Of a DNA stretch of 46,964 bases, positions 9,542 through 19,487 are shown piece after piece. Position 1 is the first letter of the stretch, and every line of letters begins with the position of its first letter. This DNA is from Candidatus Limosilactobacillus intestinipullorum. GTDB lineage: Bacteria; Bacillota; Bacilli; Lactobacillales; Lactobacillaceae. The notes beneath the pieces are model-generated. The model did not search any database. It was given only the letters and a program-made list of their open reading frames with translations, and was not told the origin of the DNA. Both the position numbers and the translations under genes were made by a program. The DNA lies in the NCBI GenBank assembly GCA_019117185.1, contig DXAF01000063.1, positions 1 to 46,964 on the forward strand, in the 5' to 3' direction.

Positions 9542-12500
9542 TCATTCTTTAACTGTCTTGGTATTTGTTTCACTAATTGCATTGCTCAGCCCGGTAACCA
9601 GTTTAAACAGCTGGTTAAGCCAATCTGCCGTCGTCATCTTCGGCTGGATCACCAAACGGACCGTCAGTTGGTGGTCCTGTTCGCCCAACGTTGCTTTAAA
9701 CTTAGTTTGGGCCAGCAACTTGATGATTGTCGGTGCCTTGATCAGGTGGCTACCGGCAGGAGTAAAGGTAATCATAATGTTATCACGCTGCCGTTTAACC
9801 TGGCTAATCAGTGCCGTATCGGCATGCTGCTTAAGTTTACTAATCAATAAGAGGTTACCTACCGCGGTTGGGTAGTCACCAAACCGGTCAATCAGGTCCC
9901 CCTGGATCTCGAGCAGTTCATCATCATCTTGGGCCTGGCGGATAGTCTTATATAGTTCAATCTTTTGCCGTTGGTCGTTAATATAGCTGTCTGGTAAGTA
10001 AGCTTCGACACCCAATTCCACCTCGGCATCCGCTTGGGCCGCCTTCTTCTTTCCCTGCTTTTTAGCAACCGCCTCGTTTAGCATCGCTGAGTACAGGTCG
10101 TACCCCACTGAATCAATGAAGCCGTGCTGCTGCTTACCAAGGATGTTGCCGGCACCACGAATCGACAGGTCCCGCATTGCGATCTTAAATCCAGACCCCA
10201 GCTCTGTGAAGTCGCGGATAGCGGCCAGGCGCTTTTCGCCAAGTTCCGTCAGCACCTTATTAGGCTGGTACATGAAGTAAGCATAGGCAAGGCGGTTGCT
10301 CCGCCCAATCCGTCCCCGAATCTGGTAAAGCTGGGCCAGTCCGAGGTGGTCGGCATTTTCCACAAACAAGGTATTGACGTTGGGAATGTCCACCCCGGTC
10401 TCAATGATCGAAGTCGTGACCAGCACATCGTAGTTGCCCTGGATAAACTCATATAGGACCGTTTCCAATTCGTTTTCACTCATCTGGCCATGGATATAGC
10501 CAATTTGGGCCTCTGGAACCAACTCCTGAAGCTTTAACACCGTTTCCTCAATGTCACTAACCCGGTTGTGAAGGTAGTAAATCTGGCCACCACGTTGCAT
10601 TTCACGCATGATGCCGTCACGGATCGCGCCGGCATTTTGCTCCATTACGTAGGTCTGAATGGGGAACCGCCCTGCCGGTGGTGTTTCCAGAACCGATAAG
10701 TCCCGCACCCCCAGCATCGACATATTCAAGGTCCGGGGGATTGGCGTGGCGGTCAGTGTTAACACGTCAACGTTATTTTTGAGTTCCTTTAGCCGTTCCT
10801 TGTGCTTAACACCAAAGCGCTGCTCCTCATCAACAATTACTAGTCCGAGGTCGTTAAATTGAACATCCTTCGAGAGGATACGGTGGGTCCCGACAACAAT
10901 GTCAATGCTGCCATCGGCCAAGCCAGCATCGGTTTCCTTAAGCTCCTTGTTAGTTTTAAACCGCGACATCAGGGCAATCTTGACCGGGAACCCGGCGAAG
11001 CGTTTGTTCAAGGTGTCAAAGTGCTGTTGGGCCAAGACCGTCGTCGGCACCAAGAAGGCCACCTGTTTGCCACCGGTAACTGCCTTGAAGATTGCCCGCA
11101 TAGCAACCTCAGTTTTCCCGTAACCAACGTCACCGACGAGCAGCCGGTCCATCGGCCGGGGCTTCTCCATGTCCCGCTTAATTTCCTTAATGCTCCGCAA
11201 TTGGTCGCGGGTTTCCGTATACGGGAAGTTGGCGTCAAACTGGTTTTGCAAGTAATCGTCAGCCGGGAACGCATACCCCTTAGCTGCCTCGCGCTTAGCA
11301 TAGAGGTCCACCAGCTCGTCAGCAATGTCTTCGACTTTAGAGGCCACCCGGCGCTTAGTCCTTGCCCACTCATTGCCGCCCAAGCGGTTAATCCGGGGCG
11401 TCTTTGATTCGGACGAAACGTATTTTTGGACCAAGTTTAACTGCGTGACGGGTACAAAGATCTGGGCGTTATTACGGTAGTTGATGATCATGTAGTCCTG
11501 GTGGACACCATCAACCTCCATTGTTTTAATACCGCTAAAGATCCCAATCCCGTGGTTAACGTGTACCACGTAGTCACCGGGCTTGAGGTCGGTATAGTTC
11601 TTTATCCGTTCCGCATTAGCTAGCTTCTGGGGACGGTGGTGGTGCTTTTTGACCTGCTTAAACATTTCACCTTCAGTAATCACCACCAGACCAGCCGCGG
11701 GAATTTCAAAGCCGTTGTTTAAACTCCCCGCCGCCAGTTGAACGTGGTTAATGGTCAGCGCCGCCGGGGTAGTTTCGGCAGTGGGAATGCCAAAGTCAGC
11801 CAGGGTCTGGGCAATCTGTTTGCGCCGTTCCTGGTTAGCAGCTAGTAAAAGAACGGTCTGCCCCTGGTCAATCCACCGTTGTAACTCGGTCTTTAACAGG
11901 GGCATCTGCCCAAAGAAGCGCTGCATTGGCCGGCTCGTCAACTCCACCAACTGATTGAAGCGAACGTTGCCGGTCCCCTTTTTAAACAAGGCCCCTAATA
12001 TTTGGGCATGGTGGTCCCCTTTGACCAGTGCCGTTAAACTATTACCCAGCTGTGGTGCAACGGTCAACTGGTGGTACTTCACCTTGTCTTTTAACCACTC
12101 CTGGTCCTCTTCCTCTTGCTGGTCAGCATTTTCCTTTAACCGTCCGAAGTCATCAAAGTACACCGCACCGGATTTGGCTAAGTAATCCATTAAGGAATGG
12201 TGATCCGGGTAGAGGAGGTCACTAAATTCAAGCATTGCACTGGGCAGGCGGTGTTCGCCAAGCGCCGTCAGCAATGGGTTAAATCGGTTGTTAACCTGCT
12301 GGATGATGTCTTTGTCCCCATCTGTTAGTCCTGCCTTTAGCTGGTTATGCTGGCTGGTAAGGGCCGTTTGAACACGGGGAAATTCTCCTGGTGGTAAAAT
12401 CAGGTCAGTTGCCGGAAGGATCTCAACCGCATCCAGGTTATCAATACTCTTTTGAGTGCTAGCGTCAAAGGACCGTAGTGAATCAACCTCCGTGTCAAAT

Positions 12501-13081
12501 AGGTCAATCCGAACGGGGTCCGCCGTGTTTAACGCGTAAACATCAATGATCGATCCCCGGATGGCAAAGTCACCGGGACGCAAAACCATCTTCTGCAACT
12601 GGTAACCCATCGCGCTGAGTTGGTCGCGGGCCGTTTGGGGATCCAGCTCACCACCGACCTTAACCTTGAGGGTGGCTTGGGCGAAGAAGTCGGGGGCCAC
12701 CACGTTGCGGCGTAACCCAGAAACCGCGGTAACCACGACTACCGGACGCTGACTGGTCAGCGCGTTTAAGGCCTGTACCCGCTGCAAGCGGTAATTAGGT
12801 GAGCTAGTCGCCACCTCCGCCGCTAAAATTTCCTCCACCGGAAATTGGTAAACTTGGTCAGGTTCAAGAAGATTGCCCAAGTCGTCGGCTAACTCTGCCA
12901 TCCGACTTAGACTATCGGTAACCACTAAAAGTGGCTCCTGACGTTCTTGGACCAGGCTCGCCAGTAATAATGTTCGCGCCGATCCAGATGGACCAGTAAC
13001 TAACTGTCGCTTGCCTGGCTGCCAGCCCTTGATAATCTGTTTAAATTCACTGGTTTTCTCAATAAAGTTAGTTAAGCGCAC
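9542..13081 (-). CDS. mfd: Transcription-repair coupling factor
   Basis: Removes RNA polymerase stalled at DNA damage and recruits UvrABC. The N-terminus holds UvrB-like domains, the middle the RNA polymerase-interaction domain (KPGDYVVHVNHGIG), followed by SF2 translocase motifs including Walker A GDVGYGKT and DEEQRFG, a TRG motif region and a C-terminal regulatory domain. Length 1179. The start codon is GTG, preceded by GGGGAGGT. Order pth-mfd-rqcP is conserved; the spoVB-like gene often found here in other Bacillota is absent. Confidence 0.97.
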   Translation of the reverse strand: MRLTNFIEKTSEFKQIIKGWQPGKRQLVTGPSGSARTLLLASLVQERQEPLLVVTDSLSRMAELADDLGNLLEPDQVYQFPVEEILAAEVATSSPNYRLQRVQALNALTSQRPVVVVTAVSGLRRNVVAPDFFAQATLKVKVGGELDPQTARDQLSAMGYQLQKMVLRPGDFAIRGSIIDVYALNTADPVRIDLFDTEVDSLRSFDASTQKSIDNLDAVEILPATDLILPPGEFPRVQTALTSQHNQLKAGLTDGDKDIIQQVNNRFNPLLTALGEHRLPSAMLEFSDLLYPDHHSLMDYLAKSGAVYFDDFGRLKENADQQEEEDQEWLKDKVKYHQLTVAPQLGNSLTALVKGDHHAQILGALFKKGTGNVRFNQLVELTSRPMQRFFGQMPLLKTELQRWIDQGQTVLLLAANQERRKQIAQTLADFGIPTAETTPAALTINHVQLAAGSLNNGFEIPAAGLVVITEGEMFKQVKKHHHRPQKLANAERIKNYTDLKPGDYVVHVNHGIGIFSGIKTMEVDGVHQDYMIINYRNNAQIFVPVTQLNLVQKYVSSESKTPRINRLGGNEWARTKRRVASKVEDIADELVDLYAKREAAKGYAFPADDYLQNQFDANFPYTETRDQLRSIKEIKRDMEKPRPMDRLLVGDVGYGKTEVAMRAIFKAVTGGKQVAFLVPTTVLAQQHFDTLNKRFAGFPVKIALMSRFKTNKELKETDAGLADGSIDIVVGTHRILSKDVQFNDLGLVIVDEEQRFGVKHKERLKELKNNVDVLTLTATPIPRTLNMSMLGVRDLSVLETPPAGRFPIQTYVMEQNAGAIRDGIMREMQRGGQIYYLHNRVSDIEETVLKLQELVPEAQIGYIHGQMSENELETVLYEFIQGNYDVLVTTSIIETGVDIPNVNTLFVENADHLGLAQLYQIRGRIGRSNRLAYAYFMYQPNKVLTELGEKRLAAIRDFTELGSGFKIAMRDLSIRGAGNILGKQQHGFIDSVGYDLYSAMLNEAVAKKQGKKKAAQADAEVELGVEAYLPDSYINDQRQKIELYKTIRQAQDDDELLEIQGDLIDRFGDYPTAVGNLLLISKLKQHADTALISQVKRQRDNIMITFTPAGSHLIKAPTIIKLLAQTKFKATLGEQDHQLTVRLVIQPKMTTADWLNQLFKLVTGLSNAISETNTKTVKE

Positions 13082-13106
13082 AGTCTGTTACCTCCCCGTC
13101 AACGCG

Positions 13107-13667
13107 CTAATTATACTCGTTCATCAACTGGTTGAAGTCTTCACCCTTAATCCAATCTTCCAACGCATGTTCAGCAAGTTCGACCGCATCATCAAACTGG
13201 GGCCGCTCCTCCTTACTAAACCTACCAAGGACATGACTAACCACCGTCCCATTTTTCGGATGGTCAATCCCAAGTTTAACCCGGTTAAATTCCTTTGTTC
13301 CCAGTGCGTTGATGATACTCTTCAGTCCGTTATGGCCACCTGACGCCCCGTGGGTCTTTAGACGAACCTTCCCCACCGGCATGTCAAGATCATCATTAAC
13401 CACCACGAGGTCGGCGCGGTCAATGTTATAGTAATCGACTAGTGGGCCGACCGCCCGACCAGAATCATTCATGAAAGTCGTCGGCTTAACCAACATTACC
13501 TTTTCACCATTGATCACCCCGGACGCCGCCACAGCTTCTTGCTTGAGGTGGGTAAACGCACCCAGGTGGTAGTCACGGGCTAATTGGTCAACAACCATAA
13601 AGCCTGTATTATGCCGCGTTTTGTCATAGCGACTTCCAATATTTCCTAAACCAACGATCATCTTCAT
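13107..13667 (-). CDS. pth: Peptidyl-tRNA hydrolase
   Basis: Recycles peptidyl-tRNA that drops off ribosomes. The N-terminal MKMIVGLGN signature and RHN at 18-20 (catalytic His19) are present, as is the FMNDSG motif. The longest frame would add 22 residues, but GAAGGGATGG sits at good spacing from the ATG at 13667 and the 187-residue product matches the family. First gene of the minus-strand housekeeping block. Confidence 0.95.
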   Translation of the reverse strand: MKMIVGLGNIGSRYDKTRHNTGFMVVDQLARDYHLGAFTHLKQEAVAASGVINGEKVMLVKPTTFMNDSGRAVGPLVDYYNIDRADLVVVNDDLDMPVGKVRLKTHGASGGHNGLKSIINALGTKEFNRVKLGIDHPKNGTVVSHVLGRFSKEERPQFDDAVELAEHALEDWIKGEDFNQLMNEYN

Positions 13668-13881
13668 CTTATTGTCCATCCCTTCGCTACTTGAATACAA
13701 AAAGGCCGCACGAGACCCTTTCCCGTCCAGCACTAATATCGCCTTATATTATACAGTAGAACTTCTAAAACGAAAATCATCAGCTCCGCTACTCTTTAAT
13801 TATTCTCATTTTTCTCTCATATTATATTAAAATATGTTATGATGTTTAGTGCACTTAATTACGAAGTAGAGGAAGTTTACC

Positions 13882-14520
13882 ATGATTTTCAGTTCACTCA
13901 TTAAAACCAAAGAAAAGCTCACCACCCTCCCGGAAACGGCGACGCTAGAGGAAGCACTCGCGGTTTTGGAAGACACCGGTTTTCGTTGTGTACCGGTCTT
14001 GGACCAGACCGGCCGAATCTTCCGGGGAAACATCTACAAGATGCACCTGTACCGCCACAAGTCGCGTAATGGTGACATGTCCCTGCCGGTCACGGCTCTG
14101 CTAAAAAACGCCACCAAGTTTGTTTCGATTAACGCGGCGTTTTTCTCCGTCTTCTTTGCCATGCGTGACCTCCCCTACATCGCGGTCCTAAATAATGATA
14201 ACCAGTTTTATGGTATTCTTACCCATAACAGTATGTTACGGATGTTGGCTGCTGGGTGGAACGTTAACAACGGCAGCTACGTACTGACCGTCACCACCCC
14301 GGATGAACGGGGCTCACTGATGACTGCTAGCAAGGAAATCACCCGCTACTGCCAGATCGTCAATGTTTTATCCTTTGACCCGGAGCATTCGGCACTAAAA
14401 CAGGTCCTCTTTACCTTGCCGGCTGACGTCGACCATGACAAGATGGTCAAAATCGTTCGCCGGTTAAAGAAGAAGGGGTTCGAAGTCCCGGAGATTGAGG
14501 ACCTCAAGCACCAGTATTAA
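13882..14520 (+). CDS. CBS-domain regulatory protein (c-di-AMP-binding Cbp type)
   Basis: 212 residues: two CBS motifs (about 12-70 and 78-130) followed by an ACT-like C-terminal region (about 137-205). This CBS-ACT layout resembles the c-di-AMP-binding CbpA/CbpB-like proteins of Bacillota, which sense nucleotides; I infer that ligand from layout only. It is the only plus-strand gene between pth and the dlt operon, transcribed divergently from pth and convergent with mazF. GAGGAAG lies upstream of the ATG. Confidence 0.7.
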   Translation: MIFSSLIKTKEKLTTLPETATLEEALAVLEDTGFRCVPVLDQTGRIFRGNIYKMHLYRHKSRNGDMSLPVTALLKNATKFVSINAAFFSVFFAMRDLPYIAVLNNDNQFYGILTHNSMLRMLAAGWNVNNGSYVLTVTTPDERGSLMTASKEITRYCQIVNVLSFDPEHSALKQVLFTLPADVDHDKMVKIVRRLKKKGFEVPEIEDLKHQY

Positions 14521-14524
14521 AAGT

Positions 14525-14569
14525 AAAGAAGCTGGGAAAAACTCGTAGTTTTCCCAGCTTCTTTATTTT
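14525..14569. terminator. Bidirectional terminator between the CBS gene and mazF
   Basis: A 16-bp perfect stem (14525-14540 with 14549-14564) has a T run on the plus side and an A run giving U residues on the minus side. It lies between two convergent genes and can serve both. Confidence 0.9.
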
Positions 14570-14919
14570 TACAACCCTAAACTAACCCTTAACGCCCGGT
14601 CAACCTGCTTCATCCGGGACGCTTTGAGTTGCGTAATCCGGTCCTGGAGTCGGCGCTTGTCAATAGTCCGGACCTGCTCCAATAAAATTATGGAATCATG
14701 GGCTAGCGGTGTCTCTTCTCTTGTTAATAAAACATGCGTGGGCAGGCTATTTTTTTGCACCTGGGTGGTGATAGCCGCCACAATTACCGTTGGACTGTAG
14801 TGGTTACCAACATCATTTTGCAAAATCAATACCGGACGGACACCTCCCTGTTCAGAGCCTACAACTGGTGAGAGGTCCGCATAGTAGATCTCGCCCCGTT
14901 TCACCCGATTCTTTGCCAT
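14569..14919 (-). CDS. mazF: MazF/NdoA-type endoribonuclease toxin
   Basis: 116-residue PemK/MazF fold: the [19 protein letters not shown] start and the PVLILQND strand match EndoA, which cuts mRNA at specific short sequences. It lies 14 bp after alr, as ndoA does in Bacillus. However, no antitoxin gene (mazE/ndoAI) is present: alr ends immediately upstream with no space for one. The partner, if any, must be elsewhere. Confidence 0.9.
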   Translation of the reverse strand: MAKNRVKRGEIYYADLSPVVGSEQGGVRPVLILQNDVGNHYSPTVIVAAITTQVQKNSLPTHVLLTREETPLAHDSIILLEQVRTIDKRRLQDRITQLKASRMKQVDRALRVSLGL

Positions 14920-14933
14920 TTTTACTCTCCCAA

Positions 14934-16058
14934 CTAATCGTGATAGGTCCGGTGGATCCGATTATTAAAGTTCGTCAAGATTTCATAATTAATGGTATGC
15001 GCTTGTTCAGCCATGTCTTCAGCCGTGATCACCCGGTCACCAGACTTACCCATTAATATAACTGGGGTATCGACAGGATAGTACTTTGGTAAGCGGATCA
15101 TCATTTGGTCCATGCAGACCCGACCAGCGATTGGGCAATACTGTCCATCGACTAGCACCTTAAATCCCGTCATGCACCGGGGATAGCCATCCGCATAACC
15201 AATTGGCACCGTGGCCAACCATTCATCCTTAGCCGCCGTATAGGTTGCTCCATAGGAAACCGACTCACCAGCCGCTAGCTTTTTAATAAAGCAGATCGCC
15301 GTCTTAAGCGTGCCGACTGGCTGGAGGTCCAAGTCAACCGGCAACTCCTTGCCAGACGGGTTATAGCCAAACATTGAGATTCCCATCCGAATCGTGTTGG
15401 CGGTGATTTGTGACCGGTGCCACAGCCCAGTCGCAGAATTAGCCATGTGAACATACGGTGGTAACTCGGTCAGGCTGTTCGTAAATTGCTGCCAGCGAGC
15501 ATACTGACGGTCAAAATAAGTAGAATCCGCACTATCCGCCGTTGCGAAGTGGGTAAACATCCCCTCAAATTCAAATTCAGGGTATTGGCGGAGCAGGGTT
15601 GCGGCCTGTTGAAATTCCGCCACGTTGGTAAAACCAATCCGTCCCATCCCGGTGTCAACGGCCAGGTGGACTTTCAACGGCTTCGTCCAGTTAAACTGGC
15701 GGGCAAACTGGTGATACTTAGTCAGCCATTCTAGTGAACCTACCGTCAAGGAAACGCCCGCTTCTGCCGCCACATTAGCTTCTTCTACCGGGGTAATCCC
15801 CAAAACTAGGGTGATGGCATCGACACCACTATCCCGTAGTTCCAAGGCCTCATCTAAAATTGCCACACACATCCCAGTTGCCCCCGCCCGTAAGGCGGCC
15901 TGCGCAACGGGAACCAGCCCATGGCCATAGGCATTGGCCTTCACCACCGCCAGGACCCTACTGCCGGCCGGCATCACCGCCCGTTGCGCCTGGATGTTGT
16001 TCCGCAATGCCTTTAAGTTAATCACGTATTCAGTATTTCTTAAACGACCACTAATCAT
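14934..16058 (-). CDS. alr: Alanine racemase
   Basis: PLP enzyme that interconverts L- and D-alanine. Lys40 in [10 protein letters not shown] is the PLP lysine, and the second catalytic residue is the Tyr of SYGATY in the C-terminal domain. Length 374, normal. D-alanine feeds peptidoglycan (MurF adds the D-Ala-D-Ala dipeptide) and the adjacent divergent dlt operon. acpS, which often lies just upstream of alr in Bacillota, is absent here. Confidence 0.96.
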   Translation of the reverse strand: MISGRLRNTEYVINLKALRNNIQAQRAVMPAGSRVLAVVKANAYGHGLVPVAQAALRAGATGMCVAILDEALELRDSGVDAITLVLGITPVEEANVAAEAGVSLTVGSLEWLTKYHQFARQFNWTKPLKVHLAVDTGMGRIGFTNVAEFQQAATLLRQYPEFEFEGMFTHFATADSADSTYFDRQYARWQQFTNSLTELPPYVHMANSATGLWHRSQITANTIRMGISMFGYNPSGKELPVDLDLQPVGTLKTAICFIKKLAAGESVSYGATYTAAKDEWLATVPIGYADGYPRCMTGFKVLVDGQYCPIAGRVCMDQMMIRLPKYYPVDTPVILMGKSGDRVITAEDMAEQAHTINYEILTNFNNRIHRTYHD

Positions 16059-16311
16059 TATTTATCACTTTCTCCATTTTTCACTGCTTCCCATTCTATC
16101 AAAAATGTTTGTCCTGCGCACAATCCTTACCCAATTCTTAAAGATCAGTAATTCCTACTTTAGTGATTTCGCTGATTGATATATAATCTTACTTGTTACT
16201 TCTGCTTTAATTGGTGGGTCCCTAATTATTTATAAAAAAGTTAAAATTAGGCGGCCTAATTTATTCTCCCAATGAAACGTGGTAATTTTTTAGATACGAA
16301 AGGAGTGATTC
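16059..16311. promoter_or_regulatory. Divergent alr/dlt control region
   Basis: About 250 bp between alr (minus) and dltX (plus). On the plus strand a TATAAT box at 16182-16187 is a candidate -10, with only a weak -35 (TTTAGT) 17 bp upstream. An 8-bp perfect inverted repeat with a 3-nt centre (AAATTAGG/CCTAATTT, 16244-16262) lies in the presumed dlt leader and could be an operator or RNA hairpin. GAAAGGAG at about 16299-16305 is the dltX ribosome binding site. Confidence 0.45.
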
Positions 16312-16458
16312 ATAATCCTATCAAAAAGTATTAAGAATCATCCCACACTAAAGTTCATACTAAAGACGGTTTTTTATTTTGCCGTTATCCTCCTGCTGAT
16401 CTACCTGTACGGTTATTACGGGGCGGGGCAAGAACCGTTTATTTATAATGAATTCTAA
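16312..16458 (+). CDS. dltX: DltX, small membrane protein of the dlt operon
   Basis: A 48-codon frame directly before dltA with the DltX pattern: basic N-terminus (KNHPTLKF), one transmembrane segment, and the conserved C-terminus ending QEPFIYNEF. DltX acts with DltB and DltD in moving D-alanine to the cell surface. No ATG, GTG or TTG exists between the in-frame TGA upstream and the conserved body; GAAAGGAG is 6 nt before ATA (16312) and 9 nt before ATC (16315), so initiation at a near-cognate isoleucine codon is inferred. The exact start is uncertain. Confidence 0.8.
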   Translation: MILSKSIKNHPTLKFILKTVFYFAVILLLIYLYGYYGAGQEPFIYNEF

Positions 16459-16473
16459 CGTGGAGGAAGAAAA

Positions 16474-18000
16474 ATGATTAAGAATCTTGTTTCTGCTTTC
16501 GACCAAGTCGCCACTGCCAATGCCGACCGGCTGGCCTACGACGAGATGGGAAAGCAAACTAGCTATGGCCAGCTCAAGGCCGCGGCGGACAGTTTAGCCG
16601 CCTGGCTTGACCAGCAGTCACTGCCTGACCACAGTCCAGTGCTCGTCTTTGGTGACCACCAGGTTGAAATGATCGCCAGTTTTTTGGCGGCACTTAAAAC
16701 TGGTCACTCATACATCCCGGTAGCGGCTGATTCAGCCCTACCACGAATCCAATCCATCCTTGATACCGGTCAACCGAGCCTAATCATCGCAATTGATGAT
16801 TTCCCGCACGACCAACTGACGGTCACGGCACCAGTTATCACTAAGGAACAGGTTACGAAAGTAATCGCGGCTAGCCACCCCTTAACTAGCGAACACCCGG
16901 TGAGCGGCAATGACCTGGCTTACGTCCTCTTTACGTCCGGTACCACCGGTTCACCAAAGGGGGTGGAGGTTAGCCATGATAACTTAGTTACCTTCATCAA
17001 CTGGATGCTAGGTGCTGATTTTGACTTACCCCAAGCAGCTAACTACCTTGGACAACCACCATACTCATTTGACCTGTCAAACATGTTCCTCTATCCCGCA
17101 CTAATGAGCGGCAGCACGGTTAAGGCCATCCCCCATGAAGTTGTCGAAAACTTCGGGAAGCTCTTTACCGCCCTCCCTCAACTTGACCTAAACGTCTTTG
17201 TCGGGACCCCTTCGTTTGTTGATATGCTGATGCTGAGTCCAGCATTCAACGAGCAACAAATGGGTGGCTTAACCCACTTCTTGTTCTGTGGTGAAGAACT
17301 GACGGTCAAGACGGCTAAGAATCTCCACCAGCGGTTCCCACATGCCCACATCTTTAACACCTATGGGCCAACGGAAGCCACGGTGGCCGTCTCCGGAATC
17401 GAAATCACTCCGGAAATTATTGCTAACAGTGACCGGCTCCCAGTCGGTTATGCAAAGCCGGGGATTAAACTCTCCATCTGGAACGGCGACCACCAGGTAA
17501 CCGCTCCCGACCAGCAGGGTGAAATCATCATTGCGGGTGACAGTGTTGCACAGGGCTACATGAATAATCCCGCAAAAACTGCGCAAGCCTTCTTTACGCT
17601 TAATGGTCAACCGGCTTACCGGACTGGGGATGCAGGGGTACTCGATGCGGATGGCCTGCTTCACCATAAGGGGCGGATGGATTTCCAAATTAAACTCCAT
17701 GGCTTCCGGATTGAATTAGATGAGGTTCGGGCGAGTCTGGAAAAGAGCCCCCTCATTAAGCAGGCGGTGGCACTCCCGAAGTATAACCGCGATCATAAAG
17801 TCACCCACCTCATTGCCGCCGTAATCCCTACCGACCCGACTGGTGATGATAATGAACGGACGCAAAAAATTCGTGAAAGCCTGAAAGACCTCATCATGCC
17901 ATACATGATGCCAACCCAATTTGTTTACCGGGATAGTTTCCCGATGTCTGCAAACGGCAAGATTGCAGTTAAGCAAATGATTAAAGAGGTTAACCAATAA
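16474..18000 (+). CDS. dltA: D-alanine--D-alanyl carrier protein ligase
   Basis: Activates D-alanine with ATP and loads it onto DltC. Adenylate-forming family: P-loop-like TSGTTGSPKG at 154-163, the acyl-adenylate TYGPTEA motif mid-protein, and the catalytic lysine in the C-terminal ANGK motif near 496. Length 508. GGAGGA lies before the ATG. The stop overlaps the dltB start (TAATG), indicating translational coupling. Confidence 0.97.
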   Translation: MIKNLVSAFDQVATANADRLAYDEMGKQTSYGQLKAAADSLAAWLDQQSLPDHSPVLVFGDHQVEMIASFLAALKTGHSYIPVAADSALPRIQSILDTGQPSLIIAIDDFPHDQLTVTAPVITKEQVTKVIAASHPLTSEHPVSGNDLAYVLFTSGTTGSPKGVEVSHDNLVTFINWMLGADFDLPQAANYLGQPPYSFDLSNMFLYPALMSGSTVKAIPHEVVENFGKLFTALPQLDLNVFVGTPSFVDMLMLSPAFNEQQMGGLTHFLFCGEELTVKTAKNLHQRFPHAHIFNTYGPTEATVAVSGIEITPEIIANSDRLPVGYAKPGIKLSIWNGDHQVTAPDQQGEIIIAGDSVAQGYMNNPAKTAQAFFTLNGQPAYRTGDAGVLDADGLLHHKGRMDFQIKLHGFRIELDEVRASLEKSPLIKQAVALPKYNRDHKVTHLIAAVIPTDPTGDDNERTQKIRESLKDLIMPYMMPTQFVYRDSFPMSANGKIAVKQMIKEVNQ

Positions 18001-19217
18001 TGGTTAATTGGATTTCAAGCCTGCCAAACTTCAGTGCCTACGGAACCCCGGTTTACTTTTTCTACTTAATCCTTGCCATCTTACCGTTGGGGATTGGCCT
18101 TTACTTTGGCAAACGTTTTAGCTGGTATGAAGCATTAATTAGCTTTATCTTTATCTTCTTGATGTTCGACGGTAGCAGCTGGCAACAGGGGATTTCTTTG
18201 ATCTGCTATGTCATCTACGAAACCATCTTGGTAATGTTTTACAGTCATTACCGCAAACACCAAAACAGTGCGGGGATTTTCTACCTCATTTCCGGACTAT
18301 CGATCCTCCCACTAGTAATTGTCAAGTTATCCCCGGCAATGGTCGGACATAATTCACTGCTTGGTTTTATGGGAATCTCATACCTAACCTTCCGGGCAGT
18401 CGGTACCGTCATTGAAACCCGTGATGGTATGATCAAATCAATTTCACCGTGGAAGTTTATCCGCTTTATCCTTTTCATGCCCACAATCACTTCCGGGCCA
18501 ATCGACCGCTACCGGCGGTTTGAAAAGGATTACCAAAAGGTTCCCGACCGCGATAAGTACTTGGGCCTTGTTAATAAGGGGATCTTCTACCTGTTCTTAG
18601 GCTTCTTATACAAGTTCGTAATCGGCTACTTCTTTGGGCAACGCTTCTACCCACTCTTCGAACGGCTGGCCCTAACGGATAGCAGTCCCTTTAGCTGGCA
18701 CATGCTCGGCGTAATGTACATGTACGGTTTCTACCTCTTCTTTGACTTTGCCGGTTACTCGCTCTTTGCCGTAGCGATTTCCTACTTTATGGGTGTTCAA
18801 ACGCCAATGAACTTTAAGCAGCCGTTTAAGTCAAAGAACATCAAGGAATTCTGGAACCGGTGGCACATCAGCCTTTCATTCTGGTTCCGGGACTACATCT
18901 TCATGCGGTTCGTCTTTATGGCAACCAAGAAACGGTGGTTTAAAAACCGGAACGCCTTGTCATCCACGGCCTACATGCTTAATATGGTGTTGATGGGCTT
19001 TTGGCACGGGATCACCTGGTATTACATTCTCTACGGTTTCCTGCACGGGATCGCCCTGGTGGTTAATGACTGGTGGCTGCGTTACAAACGTAAGCACCTG
19101 CCTAACCTGCCCCATAACCGACTGACAACCGGGATTGCCATCTTTGTCACCTTTAACTTTGTTATGTTTACCTTTTTAATTTTCAGTGGTTTCTTAAACA
19201 CATACTTCTTTAGCTAA
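18000..19217 (+). CDS. dltB: D-alanyl transfer protein DltB, MBOAT family
   Basis: Polytopic membrane O-acyltransferase, 405 residues, with about ten or more hydrophobic segments. The MBOAT catalytic histidine lies in the GFWHGITWYY region; a second conserved HG follows. It takes D-alanine from DltC at the inner face for transfer outward. Its start overlaps the dltA stop. Confidence 0.96.
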   Translation: MVNWISSLPNFSAYGTPVYFFYLILAILPLGIGLYFGKRFSWYEALISFIFIFLMFDGSSWQQGISLICYVIYETILVMFYSHYRKHQNSAGIFYLISGLSILPLVIVKLSPAMVGHNSLLGFMGISYLTFRAVGTVIETRDGMIKSISPWKFIRFILFMPTITSGPIDRYRRFEKDYQKVPDRDKYLGLVNKGIFYLFLGFLYKFVIGYFFGQRFYPLFERLALTDSSPFSWHMLGVMYMYGFYLFFDFAGYSLFAVAISYFMGVQTPMNFKQPFKSKNIKEFWNRWHISLSFWFRDYIFMRFVFMATKKRWFKNRNALSSTAYMLNMVLMGFWHGITWYYILYGFLHGIALVVNDWWLRYKRKHLPNLPHNRLTTGIAIFVTFNFVMFTFLIFSGFLNTYFFS

Positions 19218-19247
19218 CCACGAACTACGTTTAGGAGGATTATCATT

Positions 19248-19487
19248 ATGCAAGAACAAATCATTAACATTTTAGCTGACGCAACTGGTCGCGACGCTGC
19301 TGACTTTAGCGATGCCTCACAAGACCTCTTCACTAGTGGTCTGTTAGACTCAATGGCTACTGTTAGCGTGCTACTCGGTCTACAAGACGAATTTGGTGTT
19401 CAGGTTCCCGTTTCTGAATTCGACCGGAGCCAATGGAACACGATCGAAAAGATTGAACAACGGGTAAAGGAGCTTCAAAATGCATAG
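19248..19487 (+). CDS. dltC: D-alanyl carrier protein
   Basis: 79-residue acyl-carrier-like protein. Ser35 in the LLDSMATV motif carries the 4'-phosphopantetheine arm that bears D-alanine. It needs a phosphopantetheinyl transferase (AcpS type), which is not encoded in the window. TAGGAGG lies before the ATG; the last 8 nt overlap dltD. Confidence 0.96.
   Translation: MQEQIINILADATGRDAADFSDASQDLFTSGLLDSMATVSVLLGLQDEFGVQVPVSEFDRSQWNTIEKIEQRVKELQNA

Noticed and set aside
13107-13733. Longer 208-residue Pth
   Set aside because: The extra 22 residues are not family-like and the Shine-Dalgarno fits the inner ATG.
17178-17997. Antisense open frames within dltA
   Set aside because: They are shadows of a well-conserved gene and lack ribosome binding sites.
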